A DNA stretch of 64,000 bases from contig NZ_QUHR01000004.1 of the NCBI RefSeq assembly GCF_003479605.1, positions 124,001-188,000 on the forward strand. The letters are read 5' to 3'. Below, piece by piece: positions 45,901 to 55,638 of this stretch; position 1 is the first letter of the stretch; each line of letters begins with the position of its first letter. The position numbers and the translations under genes were made by a program. The stretch is from Roseburia sp. AF12-17LB. GTDB lineage: Bacteria; Bacillota; Clostridia; Lachnospirales; Lachnospiraceae. The notes under the pieces were generated by a model. It made no database searches, was not told the DNA's origin, and saw nothing but the letters and a program-made list of their open reading frames with translations.

Positions 45901-48900
45901 AGTAAACAATGCCTTTTATACTTCACCGGAGATTGCCATGTGCATGAACTCGGCACTTGTCCAGTTTGGTTTCAGAGGCGGCAATGTATTAGAACCATCT
46001 ATGGGTATCGGTAACTTCTTTGGGAGTATGCCGGCACCTATGCAGAGAAGTAAGCTGTATGGGGTGGAGCTTGACAGCATTTCGGGAAGAATTGCAAAGC
46101 AGCTTTATCAGAATGCCAATATCAGTATCACAGGATTTGAGAATACCACATATCCGGATAACTTCTTTGATGTAGTTGTCGGAAATGTGCCATTTGGTGA
46201 TTATAAGGTTTTTGATCCGAAGTACAACAAGTATAACTTCCGTATCCACGATTATTTTCTGGCAAAAGCACTTGATCAGGTAAGACCGGGAGGCATGGTT
46301 GCGGTGATTACCACAAAGGGAACACTTGATAAGGCAAATCCTACTATCCGAAAGTATCTGGCTGAAAGAGCAGAGCTTGTGGGAGCGATAAGACTTCCGA
46401 ATACTGCATTTAAAGATAATGCAGGAACCGAAGTGACAGCAGATATCCTGTTTTTGCAGAAAAGGGAGAGAAAGATTGATATTGAGCCGGACTGGGTACA
46501 CCTTGGTGTAACTGAGAATGGCATTGCAGTCAACTCTTATTTTGCAGAGCATCCGGAAATGATGCTTGGATCTATGGAATATGACACAAGGATTTACGGA
46601 CAGGACAGCAGATACACAGTCTGCGTGAATGATGATGAGAACTTCAATATTTATGAAGCATTAAACAAAGCTATCGGTAATATCAAAGCCCAGATGACAG
46701 ATTTTGAGAGAGTGGCAGATGAGGCGGAGCAGACGGAGGAAGTTATCCCGGCTGATCCGGATGTGAGAAACTACACTTACACATTTTTTGAAGGAAAACT
46801 CTATTACAGGGAAAATTCCGAGATGGTAAGAAAAGAAGTATCACAGACTGCCGAGGAGCGAATCAGAAGCCTTGATGAAATCAGACAGATAACAAGAGAT
46901 CTGATTGATATCCAGATGGATGGCTGCAGCGAGGAGGAGCTTTCTGATAAGCAGAGACTTCTTAATGTAAAATATGATGCCTTCGTAAAGCAGTATGGAG
47001 CCATTACTTCAAAAGCAAACAGAATAGCTTTCAGAGATGACAGCGATTACCCACTTCTTTGCAGTCTTGAAGAAGTAAATGAAGACGGGGAGGTGAAAAA
47101 AGCGGATATGTTTTATAAGCAGACGATTAAGGCAAAGACTGTCATAGACAGGGTTGAGACTGCTGTGGAAGCATTGAATGTATCCGTCAATGAATTTGGA
47201 TATGTAAATCTTGCCTATATGCTCTCTATCTATGAGCCGGATATTACTAATGTAAAGGAAGAACTTGCAGAAAAGTCCGGGCAGACAGCTGATGAGATAA
47301 CATTTAGTGATGATGCTTTGGCAGAGCTTAGAAGGGCAGTTCTTGTGGAAGAGCTGGATGGATTGATTTTCCTAAATCCCGACCGCTACAACGAGAACAA
47401 TCCCGACATCGGCTGGGAGACGGCAGACGAGTATCTTTCCGGCAATGTGAGAGACAAGCTTCGTGTAGCAAAGGCTATGGCAGCGGATACAGGCAATCCG
47501 CAGGCAGAAAAATTTGCAGGCAATGTGGCAGCACTTGAAAAGGTACAGCCGGAGTGGATTGAAGCCTCGGATATTGATGTAAAGATTGGCACGACATGGA
47601 TTGAGCCGCTTGATTATGAGCAGTTTATCTATGAGCTTCTCAATACACCAAGACGGGCAAGGGCAGTCAGAAGCCAGTTTTACAATACAGGCATTCAGGT
47701 ACACTTAAATAAGATGAGCATGGAATGGTTCATCGAGAATAAAAGCATGGATAAGCATTCAGTGGCGGCTACTAAGACCTATGGTACAAGCCGCATGGAT
47801 GCTTATTCTATTTTTGAGGATACGCTGAATCTAAAGACAGTAACAGTCAGGGACAGGATTGATGACGGTGATGGCAGGTATCATTACGAAGTCAATAAGA
47901 ATGAGACAATGCTTGCAAGGGAAAAGCAGAACATGATCAAGGAGAAGTTCAAGGAGTGGCTGTTTGCAGAGCCGGAGCGAAGACAGAAATATGTGGAGTA
48001 TTACAACGAGACATTTAATAACATCCGCCTGCGTGAGTATGACGGAAGTCACTTACAGTTTCCGGGAATGAATCCGGCGATTGAGTTAAAGCCACACCAG
48101 AAAAATGCGGTGGCAAGAATTCTTCTTGGGGGAAATACTCTGCTGGCACACTGTGTCGGTGCCGGAAAGTCATTTGAGATGATGGCTGCCTGCATGGAGC
48201 AGAAGAGACTTGGACTTGCCAATAAGACAATCATGGTTGTACCAAAGCCGCTTATCGGTCAGACGGCATCAGAGTTTTTAAGGCTTTATCCGTCAGCAAA
48301 TATCTTAGTTGCCACGGAGCGTGATTTTGAAAAAAGCCGCAGAAAGCAGTTCGTATCAAGGATTGCAACTGGTGACTATGACTGTATCATCATGTCACAC
48401 TCACAGTTTGAGAAAATCCCAATCTCCGCAGAGAGAAAGGAGCGAATGCTTAACGAGCAGATTGATGAAATCAGCTATGCGATTGATGAGATGAAGGAGC
48501 GTAACGGAGAGCGATGGACTGTAAAGCAGATGGAAAGCCAGAAGAAAAAACTGGAGGAACAGCTGAAATCCTTGTCAGATGAGAGCAGGAAGGATGACCT
48601 TATTACCTTTGAGGAACTGGGTGTAGATTCTATTATGGTAGACGAAGCACATAATTTTAAGAACCTTGCGATTTTTTCCAAGATGAATAATGTGTCAGGT
48701 ATCAGCAGTAGCGGAGCTAAGAAGTCAACGGATATGCAGCTTAAATGCCAGTATTTGTCTGAGATAAATGATGGCAGGGGTATTGTGTTTGCAACAGGTA
48801 CACCAATATCCAATACCATGTGTGAGATGTATGTCATGCAGCTTTACTTACAGAAAGCGGCACTTGAAGAGATGGGGATTTATCACTTTGATTCTTGGGC

Positions 48901-50614
48901 AGCAAACTTTGGTGAAGTGACAACAGCACTTGAGCTTACTGTAGAGGGAAGCGGATTTCGTTTTAAGAGCAGATTTAATAAGTTTACGAATCTGCCGGAG
49001 CTTATGAATATCTTCCGTGAGGTAGCAGATGTGCAGACCGCAGACATGCTTGACCTTGATGTGCCAGCTCTCCGTGGCGGCAAGCCTATTATAGTGGAGT
49101 CGGAGCCTGACTGGTATGTGAAGCAGGTCATGGAAGACTTTGTTGTGAGGGCAGAGCGTATCAGAGGCGGTGGAGTTGATCCAAGCGTGGATAACTTTCT
49201 AAAGATTACCCATGAGGCAAGACTTCTTGGAACGGATGCCAGACTGATTGATAAGGATGCGCCGAACAATCCGGATGGAAAACTCAATAAGGTAGCGGAG
49301 AATGTATGGAAAGAATATGAGAAAGGAAATGCTGATGGTCATATAGGCTGCCAGCTTATTTTTTCGGACATCGGCACACCGGGACCAGATAAGGACTTTA
49401 CCATCTACGATTATCTGAAAGAAACACTGATCCAGTATGGTATTCCGGCAGATGAGATAGCTTTTATTCATGATGCCAAGACGGATGCACAAAGGGACGC
49501 ACTTTTTAAGGAGATGAGGACAGGTAAAAAGAAGGTTCTTATCGGTTCAACGGACAAGTGTGGAACAGGTGTCAATGTGCAGACACACCTTGTTGCAATG
49601 CATCATGTGGATTGCCCTTGGAAGCCTTCTTCTATTGAACAGAGGGAAGGACGAGGCATACGACAGGGTAATGAAAATGAAGAGGTGGCAATCTACAGAT
49701 ATGTCACCAAAGGGACATTTGATGCATACAACTGGTCGCTTGTTGAAAATAAGCAGCGATTCATCAGTCAGGTCATGACAAGCAAGGCTGTAAGCCGAAG
49801 CTGTGAGGATATCGACGAGGCAACACTTTCCTATGCAGAGATTAAAGCGGTTGCCACAGGCAATCCTTTAATCAAGGAAAAGATGGAGATTGACAATGAT
49901 GTCCAGAGATTAAAGCTCTTAAAGGCATCCTATGACAATCAGAGATATGGCTTGCAGGATAACTTTATGATTAAGTATCCGAAGCTGATTAAGACAGCAA
50001 CAGAAAAGCTTGCCAATGTAAGAGAGGATGTAAAGGCAAGGGATAAAGAGCTGATTGATAATCCGGAATTTGCCATTACCATAGGCAAAGTAACTTACAC
50101 AGAGCGTGTGGATGGCGGAACGATGATGCTTGAAGCAATCAGTAAATGTAAGACCGGAGAGACAACTGTAATCGGTAAATTCCACGGATTTGAGCTGCTT
50201 GTGGAAAAGAACTTCCTTGGCATCAATTATATGGTGCTTCGTGGAAAGACAGAGTATAAAGCAGAGCTTTCCACAAGTCCTGTCGGCAGCATGGTGAAGC
50301 TGGAAAACCTGTTCAATGGACTCCATGAGAACATTGATTTCTTTGAAAAGAAGATTGAGCAGTACCAGAATGACCTTGAAGCATCAAAGGCAGAGTATGA
50401 CAAGCCATTTGCGTACAGCAAGGAACTGGAAGAAAAGCTGGCTAGGCAGTGTAAACTGAATGCCCAGCTTGACCTTGAGAACGCAAAGGCTGTGGATGCA
50501 GACCTGAGCGGACCGGAGGAAGAAAGAGAAGCTGATGACAGAATGGAATCTGCAGCAATTGTAGCAGAGGATAAAGGTGCTTATCCAGCCGACAGAGAGG
50601 GCAGAACACGATAG
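42962..50614 (+). CDS. Giant DNA methylase/SNF2-type helicase protein of the ICE
   Basis: 2550 residues. In order: an ArdC-like N-terminal domain at ~1-110 ([33 protein letters not shown]); a low-complexity Arg/Gly/Asp/Glu linker at ~261-381 that coincides with the nested tnpV frame; an LPD25-like domain at ~477-560 ([19 protein letters not shown]); an uncharacterised domain at ~680-790; an N6-adenine methylase core at ~980-1180 ([34 protein letters not shown] with the catalytic-type motif NVPF); and a superfamily 2 helicase at ~1725-2250 (Walker [45 protein letters not shown]). Related proteins in Tn1549-like ICEs and phage DarB are thought to protect transferred DNA; here that is inference. 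Confidence 0.92.
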   Translation: MGVDMKVKAIYDSEIGNITRTDKNWKDVLKVAGQLYRYEFDNIVMVTAQRSPERSTLMADYDTWKKVGRYVKRGAKGCAIFPSRALNPRMRYIFDISDTGGKNVKLTWDLEGENLKDYVDFLVSEGQIEQYDNSDRESLKNILKQFTGTDVWLIIKEEFGDRMTELMQLSGSVIKEESKKRNGLQQEMDMEQLVYASVMYAVGTRCGFDLSVQEQDFSQIVNIKDEEIIYRLGSIVCDVSCSVLREFSRNLKAIESERRIGYVRRNDLQGSGRTALSADRDAGRDGGSHEAGQIRKDGDELSKGERAGKIQDADEIREDVREDVSGRGGSEPAVRPAGDAVSGEAQATESVIDNGDVEDKRAGEDAGRGSGTESDSDAIPLESDDTELNRELDEINSLGVSKEAEYTQASFFFDQNGQASIGTIHTEDENNNQFMRQFEQDRKAALAGKYNYLNPKKSATVPSEYIKQVLMRGTGFIGGKGRVCKIFETEIDAGTRAKRIKAEYGQGGAGWPVDGLGLHGYDTFHGNGLRFQWRDEDGEVEGYVSWKDIEKELGVLILTGEYQPETPRIDELAMDGLREDDEVIDAEYREVEPEEAESEIDDYAIPDEPESYASNRDYVSAKGMTPQETADEDRMVTQAEYGAEIEAETTEKDPSELQYITPIDYAKRIAELDEDLRDAAEILVTDCSCYTPFRAFLMDVVQSDFAFMPNKLDLIRDIALGTDNAERKAYSNNKYGLVEYSIRSGYVKISYKNRNGVRKEGALDWRELYEILSYMVKQPFYCGEDQKKYYQEIKQKADRDKMNPVYKRFFDIEDSVKANRLETRERAIANGWETKIDENGHVVSDDVVSVSVDDIQADTESQETVDFTPKQEPVQQVESLENEKNVAGQTKHNFHYNLWEMEKGGAKTRYQWNMDAIRTLKQIESENRLATPEEQKTLSKFVGWGGLSQAFDEENAGWSKEYKELKEMLSDEEYAAARATVNNAFYTSPEIAMCMNSALVQFGFRGGNVLEPSMGIGNFFGSMPAPMQRSKLYGVELDSISGRIAKQLYQNANISITGFENTTYPDNFFDVVVGNVPFGDYKVFDPKYNKYNFRIHDYFLAKALDQVRPGGMVAVITTKGTLDKANPTIRKYLAERAELVGAIRLPNTAFKDNAGTEVTADILFLQKRERKIDIEPDWVHLGVTENGIAVNSYFAEHPEMMLGSMEYDTRIYGQDSRYTVCVNDDENFNIYEALNKAIGNIKAQMTDFERVADEAEQTEEVIPADPDVRNYTYTFFEGKLYYRENSEMVRKEVSQTAEERIRSLDEIRQITRDLIDIQMDGCSEEELSDKQRLLNVKYDAFVKQYGAITSKANRIAFRDDSDYPLLCSLEEVNEDGEVKKADMFYKQTIKAKTVIDRVETAVEALNVSVNEFGYVNLAYMLSIYEPDITNVKEELAEKSGQTADEITFSDDALAELRRAVLVEELDGLIFLNPDRYNENNPDIGWETADEYLSGNVRDKLRVAKAMAADTGNPQAEKFAGNVAALEKVQPEWIEASDIDVKIGTTWIEPLDYEQFIYELLNTPRRARAVRSQFYNTGIQVHLNKMSMEWFIENKSMDKHSVAATKTYGTSRMDAYSIFEDTLNLKTVTVRDRIDDGDGRYHYEVNKNETMLAREKQNMIKEKFKEWLFAEPERRQKYVEYYNETFNNIRLREYDGSHLQFPGMNPAIELKPHQKNAVARILLGGNTLLAHCVGAGKSFEMMAACMEQKRLGLANKTIMVVPKPLIGQTASEFLRLYPSANILVATERDFEKSRRKQFVSRIATGDYDCIIMSHSQFEKIPISAERKERMLNEQIDEISYAIDEMKERNGERWTVKQMESQKKKLEEQLKSLSDESRKDDLITFEELGVDSIMVDEAHNFKNLAIFSKMNNVSGISSSGAKKSTDMQLKCQYLSEINDGRGIVFATGTPISNTMCEMYVMQLYLQKAALEEMGIYHFDSWAANFGEVTTALELTVEGSGFRFKSRFNKFTNLPELMNIFREVADVQTADMLDLDVPALRGGKPIIVESEPDWYVKQVMEDFVVRAERIRGGGVDPSVDNFLKITHEARLLGTDARLIDKDAPNNPDGKLNKVAENVWKEYEKGNADGHIGCQLIFSDIGTPGPDKDFTIYDYLKETLIQYGIPADEIAFIHDAKTDAQRDALFKEMRTGKKKVLIGSTDKCGTGVNVQTHLVAMHHVDCPWKPSSIEQREGRGIRQGNENEEVAIYRYVTKGTFDAYNWSLVENKQRFISQVMTSKAVSRSCEDIDEATLSYAEIKAVATGNPLIKEKMEIDNDVQRLKLLKASYDNQRYGLQDNFMIKYPKLIKTATEKLANVREDVKARDKELIDNPEFAITIGKVTYTERVDGGTMMLEAISKCKTGETTVIGKFHGFELLVEKNFLGINYMVLRGKTEYKAELSTSPVGSMVKLENLFNGLHENIDFFEKKIEQYQNDLEASKAEYDKPFAYSKELEEKLARQCKLNAQLDLENAKAVDADLSGPEEEREADDRMESAAIVAEDKGAYPADREGRTR
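43746..44105 (+). CDS. tnpV: TnpV-like protein encoded in an alternative frame within the giant gene
   Basis: 119 residues in the +1 frame relative to the enclosing gene. ATG 43746 has AAAGGAG at 43731-43737, eight bases upstream. The sequence has the TnpV family layout: [90 protein letters not shown]. The enclosing frame over the same bases is a compositionally biased linker, as expected if the constraint is on TnpV. TnpV is known from transposons of the Tn4451/5398 and ICE type; its job is unknown. Confidence 0.8.
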   Translation: MLEEMTYKEVDGLLYPQIEMPDETEDLTKLGKYGRMAMNYLKENEPARYKTLMRFGKMYEKMSAVEEEANQLYDQLEMQYLAKHKPQNPSSTMEMWKIREQAKMQAEEVVLNQIVMRFH

Positions 50615-50627
50615 GAGAGTGAATAAT

Positions 50628-51245
50628 ATGAGCATAAGAAAAGTGGTCGCAGGACTACTGATTGCAGCAGGGATTGCCATTATGGCAGTCCCTTTTTTCT
50701 GGCGGACAACCGGAGAAAAACAGACAGAACAGCTCATAAGTGAATTTGAGCAGACATTGGAGGATGATTACGATGAAGAAACAGATGTGGAGGAAGAGCA
50801 AACCTCCATTAGTAAAGAGGATGAAGCCATTCTTAAAGAAGGCGGTGTTATCGGCATCATTGAGATACCGGGCTTAGATATCAGGTATCCGGTAATGGAA
50901 GGAACCACAAGTAAAGTGCTTAATGCAGGGATTGGTCATATAGAAGAGACTGCAGGAATCGGAGAAAGTGGCAACTGTGTATTGTGCGGTCATAATGGCA
51001 GCAGATATGGCACATTTTTTACACCACTAAGTCAGATATCCATAGGTGATGAAGTAATGATAACCGACAAAAATGGGCTGAAGCATATCTATGAGGTAAT
51101 AGAGACAGAGGTAGTAAATCCGTATGATAACAGCATCAAGACACAGGGTACAGAAAAAGAATTAACTCTTTTTACCTGTTCCCAGAAAGGAACCATGCGT
51201 TTTGTGGTCAGGTGCATTTATAAGGAGGCGGTGATGGATGAATAA
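50628..51245 (+). CDS. Sortase of the element
   Basis: 205 residues from ATG 50628 (TAGGAGAG upstream). An N-terminal transmembrane anchor (VVAGLLIAAGIAIMAVPFF), an acidic stalk, then the sortase barrel: IIEIPGLDIRYPVMEGTT, catalytic His in VLCGHNGSRYGTFF, Cys in LTLFTCSQKG, and Arg in MRFVVRC. Class D/A-like by the TLxTC-type motif; not class B in length. The obvious substrate is the LPQTG adhesin at 16604-21982. Overlaps the next gene by 8 bases. Confidence 0.9.
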   Translation: MSIRKVVAGLLIAAGIAIMAVPFFWRTTGEKQTEQLISEFEQTLEDDYDEETDVEEEQTSISKEDEAILKEGGVIGIIEIPGLDIRYPVMEGTTSKVLNAGIGHIEETAGIGESGNCVLCGHNGSRYGTFFTPLSQISIGDEVMITDKNGLKHIYEVIETEVVNPYDNSIKTQGTEKELTLFTCSQKGTMRFVVRCIYKEAVMDE

Positions 51246-51636
51246 GAGATACCGATTAGGTGAGATAGAAGAGGCAGTAGCAGAAATGGAAGAGCTAATT
51301 GACATCGAGGATGATATTGCTGAGATTGATGATGACTTTCAGATAGTCGTAAGCGGCTGGTCTGTGTATGTCGAAAGCCTGAATCTGACACTCAGACAGG
51401 GAATAGCCTGTGTATGGGATGCAGAGGAAGGATTATTTATGCCTGATTTTGATGTGACTATCGTGTATGAGGGGAACATTGAAACACAGGAGTGGCTCTA
51501 TTACGAGCAGGATGGAATGGTCGTTACACTTGGCAACTGGCTTAATGGCAGATTGTCTTGTGAACAGATAGAACAGCTTTGGTGTGAGCTTATCATACCG
51601 GAGCAAAACAAAGAACAAAAAGAAAGCGAGGAATAG
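51238..51636 (+). CDS. Hypothetical acidic protein
   Basis: 132 residues, very acidic N-terminus (EEAVAEMEELIDIEDDIAEI), then a compact aromatic region (SGWSVYVESLNLTLRQGIAC, EWLYYEQDGMVVTLGNWLNG). No transmembrane helix or known family. Coupled to the sortase gene by overlap. Confidence 0.55.
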   Translation: MNKRYRLGEIEEAVAEMEELIDIEDDIAEIDDDFQIVVSGWSVYVESLNLTLRQGIACVWDAEEGLFMPDFDVTIVYEGNIETQEWLYYEQDGMVVTLGNWLNGRLSCEQIEQLWCELIIPEQNKEQKESEE

Positions 51637-51639
51637 CAT

Positions 51640-52329
51640 ATGAAGTATTCAATTAAAGTAAACGAAGTAAGAGCAAAAGAGGGCAGCAACATCAAAGGAT
51701 TTGCAACAGTAGTATTTGGTGATTCATTTAAGATTACCAATATTGCAATCCTTGAGAATAAGGATAAGGGAGAGCTTTTTGTATCAATGCCAAGATACCG
51801 CTCCAATGAGCGTGATGAAAGCAACGGTGTGATCTATAAGGATGTGTGCAATCCTATCACAGCAGAGTTTCGAGAGGAACTCTATACCAATATCCTTGAT
51901 GCCTATGCAAGAATTAAGGAACCGGAGAAAGAGGAGACACAGAAGCAGGAGCGTACACAGGAAATGCCGGAGTTTTCCGTAACTGTAACACCTTATGAGA
52001 GGGAAGGTAGTAACATCAAGGGACTTGCACGCATTTATTTTGAAAACAGTTTCATCGTAAATAACATCAATATCGTGCAGGGCAAAGAGAAAATCTTTGT
52101 ATCAATGCCTTCTTATAAGACAAAGCAGGTGGACGAGCAGGGCAAGCCAATCTACCAGGATGTCTGCTATCCGGTCACAAAGGATTTCAGGGAAAAACTC
52201 TATAATGAGATTATCTCTGAATATGAGAAAGCAAAGGATAAGAGCAACGAAAATGCAAGAGAGAGTGCAGAGAAACATCATGGCAATCCCGATAAAGAGA
52301 AGGACAAAGAGGCGCCGCCCTTTCGATAA
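51640..52329 (+). CDS. Double SpoVG-domain protein
   Basis: 229 residues containing two SpoVG domains in tandem: SIKVNEVRAKEGSNIKGFAT with LFVSMPRYRSNERDES and CNPITAEFREELYTNILDAY, repeated as SVTVTPYEREGSNIKGLARI with IFVSMPSYKTKQVDEQ and CYPVTKDFREKLYNEIISEY. SpoVG is a small DNA/RNA-binding regulator that is normally a single ~85-residue domain; the fusion and the charged tail are unusual but similar forms occur on ICEs. AGCGAGG precedes the start. Confidence 0.88.
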   Translation: MKYSIKVNEVRAKEGSNIKGFATVVFGDSFKITNIAILENKDKGELFVSMPRYRSNERDESNGVIYKDVCNPITAEFREELYTNILDAYARIKEPEKEETQKQERTQEMPEFSVTVTPYEREGSNIKGLARIYFENSFIVNNINIVQGKEKIFVSMPSYKTKQVDEQGKPIYQDVCYPVTKDFREKLYNEIISEYEKAKDKSNENARESAEKHHGNPDKEKDKEAPPFR

Positions 52330-52346
52330 TCAGTAATCAGAGTACA

Positions 52347-52366
52347 GGGGCGGCCAAGGCTGCCCC
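52347..52366 (+). other. Intercistronic hairpin without T-run
   Basis: GGGGCGGCC-AA-GGCTGCCCC, nine pairs with one G-T. The next ribosome site follows within 14 bases; probable processing or stability element. Confidence 0.55.
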
Positions 52367-52389
52367 ATTTACAGAATGGAGGAAACAGA

Positions 52390-52701
52390 ATGGATATGGA
52401 AGCAGGAAAAACACTTACCAATGAGGAGGTCATAAGAGAACTTCTCGACTTATTAAAGAAAAATGCCATGAAAGAGCAGGCAAACGATGTATTTGAGATA
52501 TGCAGCTATGTGGATGGACTGGAGAAAAAGATTGATTCCATGACGGAAGAACTCACCAATATGCAGAACCAGATCAAAGAAATGCAGGAAGATACTCTTG
52601 TCAATAATGCTAAAAAGGGCTTGACAAATAAAGGGTTAAGGAATATAATTAGATTCAGTTTTATACAAGGAGTTAATAAATATGCGGCAAGGTATTCTTA
52701 A
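52390..52701 (+). pseudogene. Truncated DUF6674-like protein gene at the cargo junction
   Basis: 103 residues. The start resembles DUF6674 ICE proteins (NEEVIRELLDLLKKNAMKEQ, VDGLEKKIDSMTEELTNMQN), which I know as longer proteins. After about residue 75 the sequence changes to an AT-rich, unrelated tail (LTNKGLRNIIRFSFIQGVNK) ending shortly before the tet(O) leader. The simplest reading is that insertion of the tet(O) segment cut the gene near base 52615 and supplied a chance stop. Confidence 0.6.
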
Positions 52702-52815
52702 ATAAACTGTCAATTTGATAGTGGGAACAAAAAGTAGCAGTCCCGTTTCACTTTTAATATGGGGCTTAGTTTTTTGTACCCAGTTTAAGAATACTTTTAT
52801 CATGTAATTTTATAT
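52702..52815 (+). promoter_or_regulatory. tet(O) upstream region
   Basis: AT-rich stretch before the tet(O) attenuator. No consensus promoter stands out; a weak candidate -10 is TTTAATATG near 52754-52762. A GGGA/TCCC short hairpin is at about 52722-52743. Confidence 0.35.
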
Positions 52816-52893
52816 GCCCGAAAACATATAAGTGTTTTGGGGCTATTGGAGTTATTTACCCAGTGATAGGAGTATTTATCACTGGGTATTTTT
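52816..52893 (+). promoter_or_regulatory. tet(O) attenuator hairpins
   Basis: First hairpin GCCCGAAAACA (52816-52826) with TGTTTTGGGGC (52833-52843). Second a perfect 12-bp stem TACCCAGTGATA (52857-52868) with TATCACTGGGTA (52877-52888) followed by TTTTT, a terminator. This is the arrangement used for drug-induced attenuation of ribosomal-protection tet genes such as tet(M). Confidence 0.75.
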
Positions 52894-52929
52894 ATGCCCT
52901 TTTTTGGGTGTTGATAGGAGGAAAATCAC

Positions 52930-54849
52930 ATGAAAATAATTAACTTAGGCATTCTGGCTCACGTTGACGCAGGAAAGACAACATTAACGGAAAGTTTATT
53001 ATATACCAGTGGTGCAATTGCAGAACTAGGGAGCGTAGATGAAGGCACAACAAGGACAGATACAATGAATTTGGAGCGTCAAAGGGGAATCACTATCCAG
53101 ACAGCAGTGACATCTTTTCAGTGGGAGGATGTAAAAGTCAACATTATAGATACGCCAGGCCATATGGATTTTTTGGCGGAAGTATACCGTTCTTTATCCG
53201 TTTTAGACGGAGCAGTATTATTAGTTTCTGCAAAGGATGGCATACAGGCACAGACCCGTATACTGTTTCATGCACTACAGACAATGAAGATTCCGACAAT
53301 CTTTTTCATCAATAAAATTGACCAAGAGGGGATTGATTTGCCAATGGTATATCGGGAAATGAAAGCAAAGCTTTCTTCGGAAATTATAGTGAAGCAAAAG
53401 GTTGGGCAGCATCCCCATATAAATGTAACGGACAATGACGATATGGAACAGTGGGATGCGGTAATTATGGGAAACGATGAACTATTAGAGAAATATATGT
53501 CAGGGAAACCGTTTAAAATGTCAGAACTGGAACAGGAAGAAAACAGGAGATTCCAAAACGGAACGTTATTTCCCGTTTATCACGGAAGCGCTAAAAACAA
53601 TCTGGGGATTCGGCAGCTTATAGAAGTGATTGCCAGTAAATTTTATTCATCAACGCCTGAAGGTCAATCTGAATTATGCGGGCAGGTTTTTAAGATTGAA
53701 TATTCAGAGAAAAGGCGGCGTTTTGTTTATGTGCGTATATATAGCGGAACATTGCATTTGAGGGATGTTATTAGAATATCTGAAAAAGAGAAAATAAAAA
53801 TCACAGAGATGTGTGTTCCGACAAACGGTGAATTATATCCATCCGATACAGCCTGCTCTGGTGATATTGTAATTTTACCAAATGATGTTTTGCAGCTAAA
53901 CAGTATTTTGGGGAACGAAATGCTGTTGCCGCAGAGAAAATTTATTGAAAATCCTCTCCCTATGCTCCAAACAACGATTGCAGTAAAGAAACCTGAACAG
54001 CGGGAAATATTGCTTGGGGCACTTACAGAAATTTCAGATGGCGACCCTCTTTTAAAATATTATGTGGATACTACAACGCATGAGATTATACTTTCTTTTT
54101 TGGGGAATGTGCAGATGGAAGTCATTTGTGCCATCCTTGAGGAAAAATATCATGTGGAGGCAGAAATAAAAGAGCCTACTGTTATATATATGGAAAGACC
54201 GCTTAGAAAAGCAGAATATACCATCCACATAGAAGTCCCGCCAAATCCTTTCTGGGCTTCTGTCGGGTTGTCCATAGAGCCGCTCCCTATTGGAAGCGGA
54301 GTGCAGTATGAAAGCAGAGTTTCACTTGGATATTTAAATCAATCGTTCCAAAATGCGGTTATGGAGGGGGTTCTTTATGGCTGCGAGCAGGGGCTGTATG
54401 GATGGAAAGTGACAGACTGTAAAATCTGTTTTGAATATGGATTGTATTATAGTCCTGTAAGTACCCCCGCAGACTTTCGGCTGCTTTCCCCTATCGTATT
54501 GGAGCAGGCTTTAAAAAAAGCAGGGACAGAACTATTAGAGCCATATCTCCACTTTGAAATTTATGCACCGCAGGAATATCTCTCACGGGCGTATCATGAT
54601 GCTCCAAGGTATTGTGCAGATATTGTAAGTACTCAGATAAAGAATGACGAGGTCATTCTGAAAGGAGAAATCCCTGCTAGATGTATTCAAGAATACAGGA
54701 ACGATTTAACTTATTTCACAAATGGGCAGGGAGTCTGCTTGACAGAGTTAAAAGGATACCAGCCAGCTATTGGTAAATTTATTTGCCAACCCCGCCGCCC
54801 GAATAGCCGTATAGATAAGGTTCGGCATATGTTCCACAAGTTAGCTTAA
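52930..54849 (+). CDS. tet(O): Tetracycline resistance ribosomal protection protein Tet(O)
   Basis: 639 residues, full length. EF-G-like GTPase that removes tetracycline from the ribosome. G1 [13 protein letters not shown] at 10-22, switch [21 protein letters not shown]3 DTPGHMDF, G4 [11 protein letters not shown]. From memory of Tet(O), the sequence matches nearly throughout ([40 protein letters not shown]), with no visible switch to Tet(32) or Tet(W) blocks, so it does not look mosaic. GATAGGAGG precedes the ATG. Attenuator upstream, KTR-type gene downstream, as is common for this module. Confidence 0.96.
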   Translation: MKIINLGILAHVDAGKTTLTESLLYTSGAIAELGSVDEGTTRTDTMNLERQRGITIQTAVTSFQWEDVKVNIIDTPGHMDFLAEVYRSLSVLDGAVLLVSAKDGIQAQTRILFHALQTMKIPTIFFINKIDQEGIDLPMVYREMKAKLSSEIIVKQKVGQHPHINVTDNDDMEQWDAVIMGNDELLEKYMSGKPFKMSELEQEENRRFQNGTLFPVYHGSAKNNLGIRQLIEVIASKFYSSTPEGQSELCGQVFKIEYSEKRRRFVYVRIYSGTLHLRDVIRISEKEKIKITEMCVPTNGELYPSDTACSGDIVILPNDVLQLNSILGNEMLLPQRKFIENPLPMLQTTIAVKKPEQREILLGALTEISDGDPLLKYYVDTTTHEIILSFLGNVQMEVICAILEEKYHVEAEIKEPTVIYMERPLRKAEYTIHIEVPPNPFWASVGLSIEPLPIGSGVQYESRVSLGYLNQSFQNAVMEGVLYGCEQGLYGWKVTDCKICFEYGLYYSPVSTPADFRLLSPIVLEQALKKAGTELLEPYLHFEIYAPQEYLSRAYHDAPRYCADIVSTQIKNDEVILKGEIPARCIQEYRNDLTYFTNGQGVCLTELKGYQPAIGKFICQPRRPNSRIDKVRHMFHKLA

Positions 54850-54900
54850 CAGCTTGCAAAAGTCATATAAAATGAGATTTGAAAGGATTAGAGACTAATT

Positions 54901-55074
54901 ATGATGAAATGCGAATGGATATTGTGTCCTGTTTGTGGGAGCAAAACCCGTAATAAAATTAGGAAGGACACTGTTTTGGAGAATTATCCCCTTTATTGTC
55001 CAAAATGCAGACAAGAAAGATTGATTAAAGTTGACAACTTGAAGATAACTGTCATCAAAGAGCCAGACGCTTAA
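54901..55074 (+). CDS. Cysteine-rich KTR-type small protein
   Basis: 57 residues: MMKCEWILCPVCGSKTRNKI, then RKDTVLENYPLYCPKCRQER. The CPVCGSKTR knuckle and CPKC pair form a zinc ribbon with the KTR motif of the small conjugative-element protein often next to tet genes. Function unknown. AAAGGATTAG upstream. Confidence 0.85.
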   Translation: MMKCEWILCPVCGSKTRNKIRKDTVLENYPLYCPKCRQERLIKVDNLKITVIKEPDA

Positions 55075-55156
55075 GACGCAGAGCCGATTATTTTTGTAAT
55101 ATATTAGAGCATCTAGAAGAAACTATTTATCAAATTTTATGAAAAGGAATGAGCAT

Positions 55157-55591
55157 ATGTTTGGAGAAACATTGCATTGCGGTGAACTTATAAAGAGACT
55201 TAACGATGCACTTGGAAGAAAGGCTAATAATACGTTGATGTGCAATGATGTCACCCTTTCGCAGATTAAGGTCCTCGCAACTATCAGCGAGGCAGCCGAT
55301 GAGACGATAACGCTAAAAGAACTTGAAAAGCATTTTGAAGTTAAACAGGCAACGATGGCAGGAATTGCTGCACGTCTGGAAAAAAATGGGATGATAGAGG
55401 GGTTTTATGATTCAAATGATAAAAGAATCAAACATGTAAAGCTCACGGCAAAAGGTGAGGAGATATGCAAGACGGCAAGAGCTTCAATGGATGAAAATGA
55501 GAGGGAACTTTTAAAGGCACTTAATGATGATGAAAAAGGACAGCTTAGAAATCTTTTGCAGAAAGTATATGACAGTATCAAGTCATGCTGA
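55157..55591 (+). CDS. MarR-family transcriptional regulator
   Basis: 144 residues from ATG 55157, with AAGGA eight bases upstream; an ATG at 55139 is less likely. Winged helix with LSQIKVLATISEAADETITL, KELEKHFEVKQATMAGIAAR, LEKNGMIEGFYDSNDKRIKH, VKLTAKGEEI. Precedes a two-gene ABC exporter, so it is probably its local repressor, released by an exported compound. Confidence 0.9.
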   Translation: MFGETLHCGELIKRLNDALGRKANNTLMCNDVTLSQIKVLATISEAADETITLKELEKHFEVKQATMAGIAARLEKNGMIEGFYDSNDKRIKHVKLTAKGEEICKTARASMDENERELLKALNDDEKGQLRNLLQKVYDSIKSC

Positions 55592-55638
55592 CTGTAGACT
55601 TATAAGGTGAATTTAATCGAAGGGAGAATGATAAAAAT

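Noticed and set aside
52930..54849. Mosaic tet(O/32/O) or tet(W) gene
   Set aside because: The sequence reads as Tet(O) from end to end by memory; no block characteristic of Tet(32) or Tet(W) was seen. An alignment would settle it.
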